NCBI RefSeq assembly: GCF_045062605.1
Contig: NZ_JBJGDW010000016.1
Location: forward strand, 1 to 64,000
DNA length: 64,000 nucleotides
Direction: 5' to 3'
Origin: Deinococcus sp045062605
GTDB taxonomy: Bacteria; Deinococcota; Deinococci; Deinococcales; Deinococcaceae
Part shown: one piece after another, positions 28,719-38,526 of the stretch
Layout of the letters: the number at the start of each line of letters is the position of its first letter
How positions within the stretch are numbered: the first letter of the stretch is position 1
The notes under the pieces: generated by a model
The model's input: the letters and a program-made list of their open reading frames with translations, nothing else
Told to the model about the DNA's origin: nothing
Database searches by the model: none
Program-made: the position numbers and the translations under genes

Positions 28719-29659
28719 CCCGCCTCTTCCAGCGCCTGCCAGGTCAGGACGCCCTCAATCTGCCCATTCGCGTCCAGCACGGCCAGGGCGTCCGAACGCT
28801 GGCCCAGCATGACGCTCAGGGCGCTGCGGACATTCAGCGAACCGCTGATCTGCGGCAGGCCAGTGGCGTCGCCGGGCTGGGCCAGTTGAGAGGCCCGCAG
28901 GCCCGCCAGTTGACGCAGCAGCGCGTCCTCGCCCAGAAACTGCCGCACGAATTCGCTCTCGGGGTGGCGCACCAGATCGTTGGGCGTGCCGAACTGGGCC
29001 AGTTCTCCGGCGTTCAGCAGGGCCACGCGGTCTCCCAGGCGCAGCGCCTCGTCGATGTCGTGCGTGACCAGCACGATGGTTTTTTGTAACCGCCGCTGAA
29101 TATCCAGAAACGCTTCCTGCAACTTGTCGCGGGCCAGCGGGTCCAGCGCGCCGAAGGGTTCGTCCATCAGCAGCACCGGGGGATCGGCGGCCAGCGCCCG
29201 CGCCACGCCCACCCGCTGCGCCTGCCCACCGGACAGCTCATGCGGATGTTTGCCCCCAAATTGCCCCGGTTCCAGGCCCACCAACTCCAGCAGCTCGCGC
29301 GCCCGCTCCCGCGTCTGCGCCTTCGGACGGCCCAGCAGGTCCGGCACGGTGGCCACGTTCTGCAACACGCTCAGGTGCGGAAACAGCCCGATCTGCTGAA
29401 TCACGTAGCCGATCTGCCGCCGCAGGTCTTCCGGGCGCTGGGCCATGATGTCCTGCCCGTCCAGCAAAATCTTGCCCCCCGTCGGCTCGGTCAGTCGGTT
29501 GATCATCCGCAGCGTGGTGGTCTTGCCACAGCCCGAAGGTCCCAGCAGCGCGGTAATTTTGCCGTCTGGAAAGACGAGACTGAGATTCTTGACGGCGTAG
29601 AAGGTCTCGCCGGAGGTCTCGTTGACGTACTTCTTTTCGAGGTTCTGAAGTTCAATCAT
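28715..29659 (-). CDS. Osmoprotectant ABC transporter ATPase with CBS end
   Basis: A 314-residue ATPase. Walker A is LLGPSGCGKTTTLRMI, the signature LSGGQAQRVGVARALA, and Walker B VLLMDEPFGALDP. The C-terminal quarter (SGSLNVRSALSVMLGQRSDALAVLDANG and onward) is a CBS-like regulatory domain, which in OpuA/OpuC ATPases senses ionic strength or cyclic di-AMP. The ATG at 29659 has GGAG 6 bases upstream; the longer frame is not supported. Confidence 0.94.
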   Translation of the reverse strand: MIELQNLEKKYVNETSGETFYAVKNLSLVFPDGKITALLGPSGCGKTTTLRMINRLTEPTGGKILLDGQDIMAQRPEDLRRQIGYVIQQIGLFPHLSVLQNVATVPDLLGRPKAQTRERARELLELVGLEPGQFGGKHPHELSGGQAQRVGVARALAADPPVLLMDEPFGALDPLARDKLQEAFLDIQRRLQKTIVLVTHDIDEALRLGDRVALLNAGELAQFGTPNDLVRHPESEFVRQFLGEDALLRQLAGLRASQLAQPGDATGLPQISGSLNVRSALSVMLGQRSDALAVLDANGQIEGVLTWQALEEAG

Positions 29660-29804
29660 GGTTGCTCCGGGAGGCTTGAGTTGTGGGATGTGGGTTGTGG
29701 GCTGTAGGGAAAGCCCCCCGATCACTTGCCGGGTTCTGAGGTTGTCGGGTGGCCCCATCACCCTTCCGCCGATGTGCTGCTCTGCGAGTCACACACGCGG
29801 GGAG

Positions 29805-29844
29805 AGGGGTCAACACCCCTAGACCCTCAGACGTTTTGACCCCT
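29805..29844. other. Inverted repeat between Opu genes
   Basis: AGGGGTCAA (29805-29813) and TTGACCCCT (29836-29844) form a 9-bp stem or split operator in the 195-bp gap between the first permease and the ATPase gene. It could reduce expression of the downstream half of the operon or be a regulator site. Confidence 0.45.
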
Positions 29845-29854
29845 GGATGGCGGA

Positions 29855-31036
29855 TCACGCCCGCCCCCATTGCCGGGTCAACAGCACTTCCAGGCCGCGC
29901 AGCAGGGCGTCCACGCCAATCGCCAGCAGCGCGGCGGGAATTGCGCCCAGCAGGATCAGGTCACTGGCCGCCGTTTGCAGGCCGCTGAAGATGAAATAGC
30001 CCAGCCCCCCCGCGCCGATCAGTTGCGCGATGCTGGCGACGCCCACCAGCAGCACCGCCGCCTGCCGGATACCGGACAGCCACACCGGCAGCGCCAGCGG
30101 CAACTGCACCCGCCAGAAGCGCTGGTTGTCGGTCATGCCCATGCCGCGCGCGGCGTCCAGCGCGCCGGGTGAGACGCCGCGCAGGGCCACCAGACCGTTC
30201 CTCAGCACGGGCAGCAGCGCGTACAGCGTCAGCGCAGTCAGGGCCGGGGCCGTGCCGATGCCGCTGACACCGAGTTGTCGTAGAAACGGCAGCGCATTCG
30301 CCAAAGCCCCCAGCGGCGCGATCAGGAGGCCCAGCAGCGCCAGACTGGGAATGGTCTGGATACCGTTGGCAAAGCCCAGCACCGCCTCCGCCGCACGGGG
30401 CCGCCGCGACACCCACACCGCCAGCGGCGCACCGATCAATACCGCCAGACCCAGCCCGGTCAGCACCAGTTTCAGATGTTGCCCCACCTCCTGCAAGAAG
30501 CGGGCCTGCTGGGCGTCCAGCTCGCGCAGCACAGACCAGTCGGCCAGTTGTCCGCTCAGGGCCAGCACAATCAGCACGGGCAGCCACAACCACGCCAGCC
30601 AGCTCCAGAAGCGCTCCGGCAAAGCCAGTTGACTGGCCCCATACACGGCAATCCCCGCTCCCAGCAACCACACCCATAGCCCACTGCTGGCGCTGGCCCG
30701 CGCGATTTCCGGCTGATCCAGCATGGCGGCGGTCATCCGTGCGCCCAGCAGGTAAAAGCCCAGCGCCAGGGCTGCGCCGCTCAGCAGTGGAGTCAGGCGC
30801 GGCAGGAACCGGGCCGAGACTGGAACGGCCAGCGCCAGCAGCGCGTTCAGCACCATCCAGACCACAGGCAGGTTCATGTACATGCCAGACGCCAGACGGT
30901 TAGGCCGCAGCAGCGCCCACGGCAGGAAGCAGGCCACCAGCATCAGCACGCCGCCCAGCCAGAAGATCAGTTGCACATCCGGCGAGGCGGCGAGGCGGCG
31001 AGATTTGACCTGTGGACTCAGGGGAGAGGTGGTCAT
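29855..31036 (-). CDS. Osmoprotectant ABC transporter permease (YehY type, long)
   Basis: A 393-residue permease, longer than the other by an N-terminal block of extra helices (VQLIFWLGGVLMLVACFLP and several more before residue 190). The core transport domain follows, with AARGMGMTDNQRFWRVQLPL and GVASIAQLIGAGGLGYFIF. The long/short pairing matches YehY/YehW. It precedes the ATPase gene and follows the binding-protein gene. Confidence 0.9.
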   Translation of the reverse strand: MTTSPLSPQVKSRRLAASPDVQLIFWLGGVLMLVACFLPWALLRPNRLASGMYMNLPVVWMVLNALLALAVPVSARFLPRLTPLLSGAALALGFYLLGARMTAAMLDQPEIARASASSGLWVWLLGAGIAVYGASQLALPERFWSWLAWLWLPVLIVLALSGQLADWSVLRELDAQQARFLQEVGQHLKLVLTGLGLAVLIGAPLAVWVSRRPRAAEAVLGFANGIQTIPSLALLGLLIAPLGALANALPFLRQLGVSGIGTAPALTALTLYALLPVLRNGLVALRGVSPGALDAARGMGMTDNQRFWRVQLPLALPVWLSGIRQAAVLLVGVASIAQLIGAGGLGYFIFSGLQTAASDLILLGAIPAALLAIGVDALLRGLEVLLTRQWGRA

Positions 31037-31206
31037 GCGTTCGGAACGGTCAAGAGGAAGCTCCTCGGAGTGGGGATCAGGGACACAGTGGCAGGGGTGG
31101 GGGCTGGGGCGGGTGGAAAAACATTCCCATCATTGAGGAGGACGGGGTGCTTTACTGCCCAATCCGCTTTACTTCTTGTTGAAAGATGAAGAAGAGGCGA
31201 TAGAAA

Positions 31207-31239
31207 AGGGGCGATGGAGTGCCGTTTGATCCGGCCCCT
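31207..31239 (-). terminator. Terminator-like hairpin after the Opu binding-protein gene
   Basis: On the minus strand AGGGGC pairs with GCCCCT, followed by TTTC. It lies 26 bases past the stop codon. Partial termination here would keep the binding protein in excess over the permeases. Confidence 0.55.
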
Positions 31240-31264
31240 CCACCGCCCGCTCTGAGAACCCTGG

Positions 31265-32185
31265 TTACTTGATCAGGTTCTTGGACTTCAGGTATTCCTC
31301 GGCTACGGCCTGCGGGGTGCGGCCTTCCAACGCCACCTTGGCGTTCAACCCTTGCAGGGTGCTGGCGTTCAGGCTGGCGAACACCTTGTTCAGTGCCGCT
31401 TCCACCTGCGGGTTTTCCTTGAGGGTGCTGGTGCGGATGATCGGCGCGGGCTGGTACACGAACTGCGCGCCCTTGGGATCGGTCAGGGCCACCATACTCA
31501 GGGCCGCCAGTGTGCCGTCGGTGCCGTAAGCCATCGCCGCGTTCACGCCGTTGGTGCCGTTAGAGGCGGCCTGCTGCGCCTGCGGAGGCGTCGCGCCCGC
31601 CAGCACCAGCTTCTGGTCGGGCTTGAGCTTGAAACCGTAGGCGGCCTCGAAGGCGGGGAAGGTGTCGGGGCGGTTGAAGTACTCGGGGCTGCCCGCGATC
31701 TTGAACTTGCCGCCGCCGTTAACGTATTTCGCCAGATCGGCCACGCTCTTGAGCTTCTCCGCCGTTGCCAGCTTCTGCGGCACCGAGATCACCCAGGTGT
31801 TGTTGACGTTGGCGGGCTTGAGCCAGGTGATGCCATTCTTGCTATCGAGTTGCCGCGCCAGACCGTAGATGGTGCCGGGGTTGCCCGCCTGCTTGGGCGT
31901 GACCTTGGCTGCTGGGAACAGGTAGACCGCGTTGCCGGTGTATTCGGGATACACGTCGATTTCCCCGGCCAGGATCGCCTTGCGGTTCACGCCGGTATCG
32001 CCCAGATTGGTCTTGTCGGTGGTTTCCAGGCCCGCGTTCTTGAGGGTCAGCAGGATCATCTGCCCCAGAATCTGCGCTTCGGGATCGAGCTTGCTGCCCA
32101 CGATGATCGGCTTGGCAGAGGCAGCGGCCAGCAGTGAAGCGGCCAGTACGGCGATGGTGGAACGGGTCAGGGTTGATGCTTTCAT
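31265..32185 (-). CDS. Osmoprotectant-binding protein (OpuC/YehZ type)
   Basis: A 306-residue exported solute-binding protein. The signal peptide MKASTLTRSTIAVLAASLLA ends near ASA/KP. The mature start KPIIVGSKLDPEAQILGQMI and DTGVNRKAILAGEIDVYPEY are typical of the glycine-betaine/quaternary-amine (PF04069) family. No lipobox is seen. GGAGG lies 10 bases before the ATG at 32185; the longer frame is rejected. Substrate probably betaine, choline or a related compatible solute. Confidence 0.93.
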   Translation of the reverse strand: MKASTLTRSTIAVLAASLLAAASAKPIIVGSKLDPEAQILGQMILLTLKNAGLETTDKTNLGDTGVNRKAILAGEIDVYPEYTGNAVYLFPAAKVTPKQAGNPGTIYGLARQLDSKNGITWLKPANVNNTWVISVPQKLATAEKLKSVADLAKYVNGGGKFKIAGSPEYFNRPDTFPAFEAAYGFKLKPDQKLVLAGATPPQAQQAASNGTNGVNAAMAYGTDGTLAALSMVALTDPKGAQFVYQPAPIIRTSTLKENPQVEAALNKVFASLNASTLQGLNAKVALEGRTPQAVAEEYLKSKNLIK

Positions 32186-32201
32186 TGTGAAACCTCCAGG
32201 A

Positions 32202-32239
32202 GAGTACGCAGTACAGATGAGAGTACGCAGTACAGATGT
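32202..32239. repeat. 19-bp tandem duplication upstream of the Opu binding protein
   Basis: GAGTACGCAGTACAGATGA (32202-32220) is repeated at 32221-32239 with only the last base changed. Each unit holds the small palindrome GTAC-GCA-GTAC. It sits just upstream of the ribosome site, in the 5' leader or promoter. Confidence 0.95.
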
Positions 32240-32442
32240 AGGAACGCCGTTGAGCTTAAATCCATGCGGCGGTTGCAATAGAAAGGCTAGTGCTAGACAC
32301 GAACCACTCTTTGTGCCTGCCCTTCTCATTTCTCTCAGATTTGTGGGGAGAGGCTGACAACTTCTAGGTCTTTTCCAGGCCAATCCTTAATAATGTGTCC
32401 GCTGTCAGCTATGGAATGATCGTTGGAACAGCAAAAGCCAGC

Positions 32443-33002
32443 CTACAGCCCACGCTTCCAGATGAATGCCAAGACTCTATCCAGTTCGGGCTGATAACCG
32501 CTCCCGGTCTCCACAATCAGTTTGGGGATGTCCAGCGCCACCGGCTGCTCAAAGTGTGCCCAGCGGGCCGGATTTTCCTCCATCTGGCGGAAGTTCCCGG
32601 CGTCGGTGTAGGCCAGATGGCTGCGGCGGCCCACGCCTGCGCGACTGCGGAAACGCTCGTGGGTCACGGCTTTTGGGGCCACACAATGAATGACCACTGC
32701 TCCGGCTCTGGGCAGCAGCTCCGCAATTTCCGCTGCGCCGCGCGTGGTGTGGACGCTGCCCTCCGCTATTACGCTGACACCCGCAGTCAGCAGGGCGTCC
32801 ACTGTGGCGTAATACGCCGCCCAGTGCGCTCTGGGAACCTGTGCAGATCGGGCTGATCCTGCCACAGGTTCCACAACCGCACCTGAAAGTCGTCGCGCGA
32901 CAACAGGGCAAAGCCCAGGCTCTCGTTCAGGGCGGCGGCCAGCGTGGTTTTGCCGCTGCCCGGCACGCCCGTTACGAGGACGAGCAGTGGCTTCTGGCTC
33001 AT
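32443..33002 (-). pseudogene. P-loop kinase/ATPase broken by a frameshift
   Basis: The first part (33002 to about 32840) encodes MSQKPLLVLVTGVPGSGKTT, a P-loop, and SRDDFQVRLWNLWQDQ. The remainder (to 32443) continues in another frame with VPRAHWAAYYATVDALLTAG, VSVIAEGSV and FRSRAGVGRRSHLAYTD. Joined, they make a P-loop kinase-like protein of about 185 residues (AAA_33/zeta-toxin group). One base appears to be missing near 32845. Its ATG overlaps the pulA stop (ATGA), so the gene was part of that operon. Either a true pseudogene or a sequencing error. Confidence 0.75.
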
Positions 33003-36000
33003 TTCCCGACGAATACCGCTGTCGTCAGCCCCGGCACGGTGACGCCGTTGCCCGCGTATTTGCTCGCCTTGACGATGGAATCGGTGCTGGCGGCCAGAGC
33101 AGGATGCAGGCTCAGGTTCAGGCCCGCCAGTTTCGCGTCGGTCACGGTCACCTCTGTCCCGCTGCCGTTGAAGACCACCACGATATTTTTATAGGGGTTG
33201 GTTGCACTGGCCGCGCCGCTCAGTTTCATGGCGATCACGCCCGGAAGCTGCTTGGGACCCGTGTTCAGGAAGGTCAGATTCTGCTGCACCTGCGCCGCCG
33301 TGCCCATGCGGAACAGGTCCGAGGAATAGCGCACCCGCAGGAATTCGCGGTAGGAGTCCGAAGCCCGCCCAATATCGGCTGGGCTGGGTTTCAGGGCCGC
33401 GTTGCCCAGAATCGGGCGGTACAGGTTCCAGTTGTCGGCGTTTTTCTCGGCCAGCGGCAGGCCCCGGCCAAAGCCATTAGTTTTGCCCGTCCAGTCAATC
33501 GTGTTAAACCAGTCGCCGCTGTTGTAGCTGTCGGTGTCGAAGCTCTTGGAGCGCAGCAGATCGTCGCCCGATGTGCTGAACGGCAAACCCTGCCCCAGCA
33601 AAATGATGCTGTTGGCGAGGTTCTGCATCCGCGTGCGCTGCCCCCCCGTCGCATTCTGCGGGGCCTTGAGCAGCACGGCGTCGAACAGCGTCTGGTTGTC
33701 GTGCGCGCTGGCGTAGTTGATGGTTTCCTGCGGGCTGGCCGCGTACCCGGCGGGCGCGTCGCCGTATTTGATGCCTGCCCCGGTCACGGTCTGCCCCGCC
33801 GCGTTCGTCAGTTTGTAATCGCGCAGGTTGCCCGTCAGGCCCACCCGGATCAGGTCCGAGAGTTGCAGCAGCTTGGCCGCATCGGTGTCGCCCTTCTGGC
33901 CGTTGGGCAGGCCCACCAGTCCGGTGGCAAAGCCCTGTTCCTGCAAGCCGCCGAAGGGATTGCCCCCGCGCACCGCGTCCCGAATCCGGTCATTGAAGGT
34001 GCCGATGCCCTGCCCGTACATGTTGACCTGGGTGGCATTCACGCCGCGCTTGTTGCCCTGCACCTCGCCAAAGTCCCAGCCCTCGCCGTACAGGTAGATC
34101 TTCTTGCCGTCCACGCCGTCTTTTTGCACCGTCAGGGCGTCCAGCGCGGCCCGCGCCGCCTTCATGTCGGAAACGAGGTGATGGCCCATCAGATCGAAGC
34201 GGAAGCCGTCCACCCTGTACTGCCGCGCCATCAGCACCAGCGTATCGATCATCAGGCGGCGCATCATGCTGTGTTCGGTGGCGGTGTTGGAGCAGCAGGT
34301 GGAGTTTTCCACGCTGCCGTCCACGTTCAGGCGGTGGTAATAGCCGGGAACGATCTTGTCCAGCACGCTGCGTTCGGCCTGACCATTGGCATTGGTGTGG
34401 TTGAACACCACGTCCTGAATCACGCGCAGGCCCGACGCATTCAGCGCCATGACCATCTGGCGATATTCCCTGGTGCGCTCGCCCGGCTTCACGGCGTAAC
34501 TGCCTTCCGGCACCATGTAGTGGTAAGGGTCATAGCCCCAGTTGTAGGCGTCGGCGTCCTTGACGGCGTTCACGGCCTTCTGCTGCTCGTCGCTGTTCGG
34601 CGGGAACTTGCCCAGATCGCCCGGCGATTTCCACTGCGATTTATCTTCATTGATGGTGGCGATGTCGAAGGTAGGCAGCAGATGAATGGCCTTGAGGCCC
34701 GCGTCGGCCAGCGCCTTCAGGTGCTTCATGCCGTCGCTGCCGCTCTGGGTGAAGGCCAGATACGTGCCGCGCTCTGCCGCTGGAACCGTCGCGTCGGCAG
34801 CACTGAAGTCGCGCAGATGTAGCTCGTAGAAGCTGAGGTCGTTCACCGAATTCAGGGCGGGCTTCTTGAGCGTGTCCCACCCGGCAGGCTTCTGCGCCGC
34901 GTCGTTCAGATCAGTCAGGAGACTGCGCGTGCTGTTCAGCGTCAGGGCCACGGAATACGGATCGGTGACGAGGTTGGTCTCGATCTTGCCCGTGCTGGGC
35001 GCGAACACTCTGGTTTCAAACAGGTAGGCGCGGTTCTTCCAGCTCGCGTCGCCCGCCGCTGTCCACACGCCACTCTTATCGCGGGTCATGGCCACGGTTT
35101 TCTCGTTCTTGCCGTCGGCGTCGCTGAGGCGCAGCTTCACGTCCTGCGCGGTGGGTGCCCAGACGCGTACCGTCGGTTTATCGCCTGCCCAGGTCACGCC
35201 CAGCGGCCCGCTATAGGCGTACAGGTCATCCAGCGCCCACGCGGTTTGCACCCCCGTCGCGTCCAGCACCGTGCCATCGGGCATCACGGAGGACACGGCC
35301 ACCTGACCTTTCAACGCTGCCTCAACCTTGCCCCGATCTTCCTCACGCACCCGCAGCAGCGTGTAGTTCGCCAGATACGGGACTCTGGCTTTCAGTTCGG
35401 GGGTCAGGCCGCCCTCCACCACTTCCAGCGTCAGCGTCGTGCCGCCGTCCACCCCTGCCGGAGTCAGCTTCAGCGAGGCGTTGGGGGCGGTGTGCAGGGT
35501 CAGGAACGCGCCCGGCTGCGCGAATCCCGGCTTGACCGCCACCGTATCGCGCCCCAGCATGAGCGCCTGTTGCTTCATCAGATCGCCCACCTGTCGCACA
35601 CTGGTGTCGGGTCTGGTGGTATTGACCGCCTTATTGCCGCTGACGATCCACGCCTGAGCGCCTTTCTCGGCAGGCAGCGTCATATCCGGGCCGGGATCCT
35701 TCTCGTCGCCCTTGTGGATGATGAAATTCAGTTTCTTCCAGTCGGTTTTCATCGGCACGTCCCAGTACACCCCAAAATCGCTCTTGCCCGTCTGGTTCAG
35801 CGGTGTGGTCCATTCGGTGGGTTTGGTGGTGTCCTCCCAGACGTGCAGGCCCCAGCCATCATATTTGCCGTCTGGGCGGTAGTAATTGATGCGGGCGGTG
35901 TTGGCGGGGACGGGCGGGACGGCCACAGGACTGGCCTGGGCCAGCGGCGTGGGTGGGGTTGGCGGGGCGGTCTGCGCCGCCGCCGAGGCCGCCAGCGCGA

Positions 36001-36043
36001 GGGTCAGGAGCGTTGCCAGATTCTTCATCGCTATGGGTTTCAT
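32999..36043 (-). CDS. pulA: Secreted type I pullulanase
   Basis: A 1014-residue alpha-1,6-debranching enzyme. The signal peptide is MKNLATLLTLALAASAAAQT (the ATG may be 36043 or 36028). A Pro-rich linker precedes a CBM41-like starch-binding module (ARINYYRPDGKYDGWGLHVW). A CBM48 region follows, then the GH13 barrel with the pullulanase signature YNWGYDP, catalytic Asp in DGFRFDLMGH, Glu in YLYGEGWDFG and Asp in ASAHDNQTLFD. The open frame runs on to 36610, but that part is antisense to galK and not real. It degrades pullulan, glycogen or starch outside the cell. Confidence 0.95.
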   Translation of the reverse strand: MKPIAMKNLATLLTLALAASAAAQTAPPTPPTPLAQASPVAVPPVPANTARINYYRPDGKYDGWGLHVWEDTTKPTEWTTPLNQTGKSDFGVYWDVPMKTDWKKLNFIIHKGDEKDPGPDMTLPAEKGAQAWIVSGNKAVNTTRPDTSVRQVGDLMKQQALMLGRDTVAVKPGFAQPGAFLTLHTAPNASLKLTPAGVDGGTTLTLEVVEGGLTPELKARVPYLANYTLLRVREEDRGKVEAALKGQVAVSSVMPDGTVLDATGVQTAWALDDLYAYSGPLGVTWAGDKPTVRVWAPTAQDVKLRLSDADGKNEKTVAMTRDKSGVWTAAGDASWKNRAYLFETRVFAPSTGKIETNLVTDPYSVALTLNSTRSLLTDLNDAAQKPAGWDTLKKPALNSVNDLSFYELHLRDFSAADATVPAAERGTYLAFTQSGSDGMKHLKALADAGLKAIHLLPTFDIATINEDKSQWKSPGDLGKFPPNSDEQQKAVNAVKDADAYNWGYDPYHYMVPEGSYAVKPGERTREYRQMVMALNASGLRVIQDVVFNHTNANGQAERSVLDKIVPGYYHRLNVDGSVENSTCCSNTATEHSMMRRLMIDTLVLMARQYRVDGFRFDLMGHHLVSDMKAARAALDALTVQKDGVDGKKIYLYGEGWDFGEVQGNKRGVNATQVNMYGQGIGTFNDRIRDAVRGGNPFGGLQEQGFATGLVGLPNGQKGDTDAAKLLQLSDLIRVGLTGNLRDYKLTNAAGQTVTGAGIKYGDAPAGYAASPQETINYASAHDNQTLFDAVLLKAPQNATGGQRTRMQNLANSIILLGQGLPFSTSGDDLLRSKSFDTDSYNSGDWFNTIDWTGKTNGFGRGLPLAEKNADNWNLYRPILGNAALKPSPADIGRASDSYREFLRVRYSSDLFRMGTAAQVQQNLTFLNTGPKQLPGVIAMKLSGAASATNPYKNIVVVFNGSGTEVTVTDAKLAGLNLSLHPALAASTDSIVKASKYAGNGVTVPGLTTAVFVGK

Positions 36044-36130
36044 GTGTGGGATCAGTGTAAAACGCTCAGGCTCAATCTGTCTTGGCCTTTGACACACCCA
36101 GCCGCCGCCCCTGCCGCCTACCTTGAGGGC

Positions 36131-36322
36131 ATGACCGGACACACCAGCAACGAGCATTTTGATGAAGTGCCAGAGAACCACAGCGACGCCGAGAGCCTGC
36201 GCAAGATTCCAGAGCGTTACGAGAAAAACCCAGACGTGGTGCAGGACGGCCCCGGGAACCCTGATATCGGTTTCGAGGAGCCGGAGGACACCACCACTCT
36301 GCCGGGCCGGGTTTCGATTTAA
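36131..36322 (+). CDS. Small acidic conserved-looking protein
   Basis: A 63-residue, very acidic protein (MTGHTSNEHFDEVPENHSDA and onward; ends LPGRVSI). No cysteine, membrane segment or known motif. The ATG is preceded by GAGGGC and the gene ends at a strong terminator, which supports it as real. It is divergent from pulA with 87 bp between starts. Function unknown. Confidence 0.6.
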   Translation: MTGHTSNEHFDEVPENHSDAESLRKIPERYEKNPDVVQDGPGNPDIGFEEPEDTTTLPGRVSI

Positions 36323-36337
36323 CGCGGCTTGAACAAA

Positions 36338-36373
36338 AAGGGGGGAGGCACCCATCTGGAAGCCTCCCCCTTT
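36338..36373. terminator. Bidirectional terminator
   Basis: AAAGGGGGGAGGC (36337-36349) pairs with GCCTCCCCCTTT (36362-36373), between the convergent small acidic gene and galK. A T-run and an A-run flank the stem on either side, so it can work both ways. Confidence 0.85.
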
Positions 36374-36386
36374 GCTGTCCAGCAGG

Positions 36387-37404
36387 TTACGGCACCACCA
36401 CCTGCCCCAGCGTGCCGTAGTCGGCCAGAACTGCCGCGCCGACTGCCGCCGCCGTTCCTTCCCGCACCAGGGCCACCACCGCGCCGCCAAACCCTGCCCC
36501 GGTGATCCGTGCGCCGAACACGTCCGGGTGGGCTTGCAACAACGCCGCCAGATCGTCCACCAGCGGGTGAGACACGGCGTAGTCGTCGCGCAGGCTGGCG
36601 TGCGTGGCATTCATCAACTGGCCGAATTCGGTTGCGTCCGCTTCCAGGCCTTCCAGCACCCGCGCGTTCTCGCTGACCACATGGCGGGCGCGTTCCTTCA
36701 GCGGTGAGGGGAGTGCCTCCAAAACGCTGATGTCGGTCACGTCGCGCAGTTCCTTGACGCCCAGCAACCGGGCGGCTTCCTCCACCTGGGCGCGGCGTTC
36801 GTTGTAGCCGCTCTCAGCCAGACGGCGCGGCACGCCGGAGTCCATCACCAGCACCTCGGCCCCCGCTGGAAATGGCACCGCACGGCGTTCCAGACTGCGG
36901 GTATCCACCAGCAACATGGTGCGGGTGTCGGCCAGACTGCTGGCCAACTGGTCCATCACGCCGCACTTGACGCCCACGAATTCGTGTTCCACTTGCACGC
37001 CCCTCAATGCCAGCTCAACGTCGTCCAGATCGAGGTTGTACAGCTCGCGCAAAGCCCGCAAAGTGGCGACTTCCAACGCTGCGCTGCTGCTCAGGCCGCC
37101 GCTGGGCACCTCGCTGGCAATATGGACATTCAGGCCTTCCGTCACGTCGCTCAGCTTCAGGCAGCCCGTCAGATAGGGGGCGAACTCGGTGCCCACCTCG
37201 CCCACCGGGACGCGCAGGGTCTTCTCAAGGTTGGCGCTGTAGAGCACATGACTGGGTGTCCCATTCCTGCTAATCGCTACCGTTGCCCGCTGCGGAATGG
37301 CGGTGGGCAGCACGAAACCGCCCTGATAATCCGTGTGTTCGCCCAGCAGATTCACGCGGCCCGGTGCAGAGGCGGTCACTTCTGGCACTGATCCGAAGAC
37401 ATCT

Positions 37405-37418
<14 letters not shown>
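36387..37418 (-). CDS. galK: Galactokinase (GalK)
   Basis: Phosphorylates galactose at C1 in the Leloir pathway. The 343-residue GHMP kinase has the galactokinase signature GRVNLLGEHTDYQGGFVLP, the ATP loop PSGGLSSSAALEVA and the C-terminal ARITGAGFGGAVVAL. It overlaps the galT end by 14 bp and is the last gene of the galactoside operon. Confidence 0.97.

Positions 37419-38522
<1,104 letters not shown>

Positions 38523-38526
<4 letters not shown>

Noticed and set aside
30974..31000. GGCGAGGCGGCGAGGCGGCG-type short tandem repeat as a CRISPR or VNTR
   Set aside because: It is an 8-9 base repeat inside the permease coding sequence, with no spacers.
36044..36610. N-terminal extension of the pullulanase to 1203 residues
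   Set aside because: The added 189 codons are antisense to galK and the small acidic gene; the signal peptide starts at 36043 or 36028.
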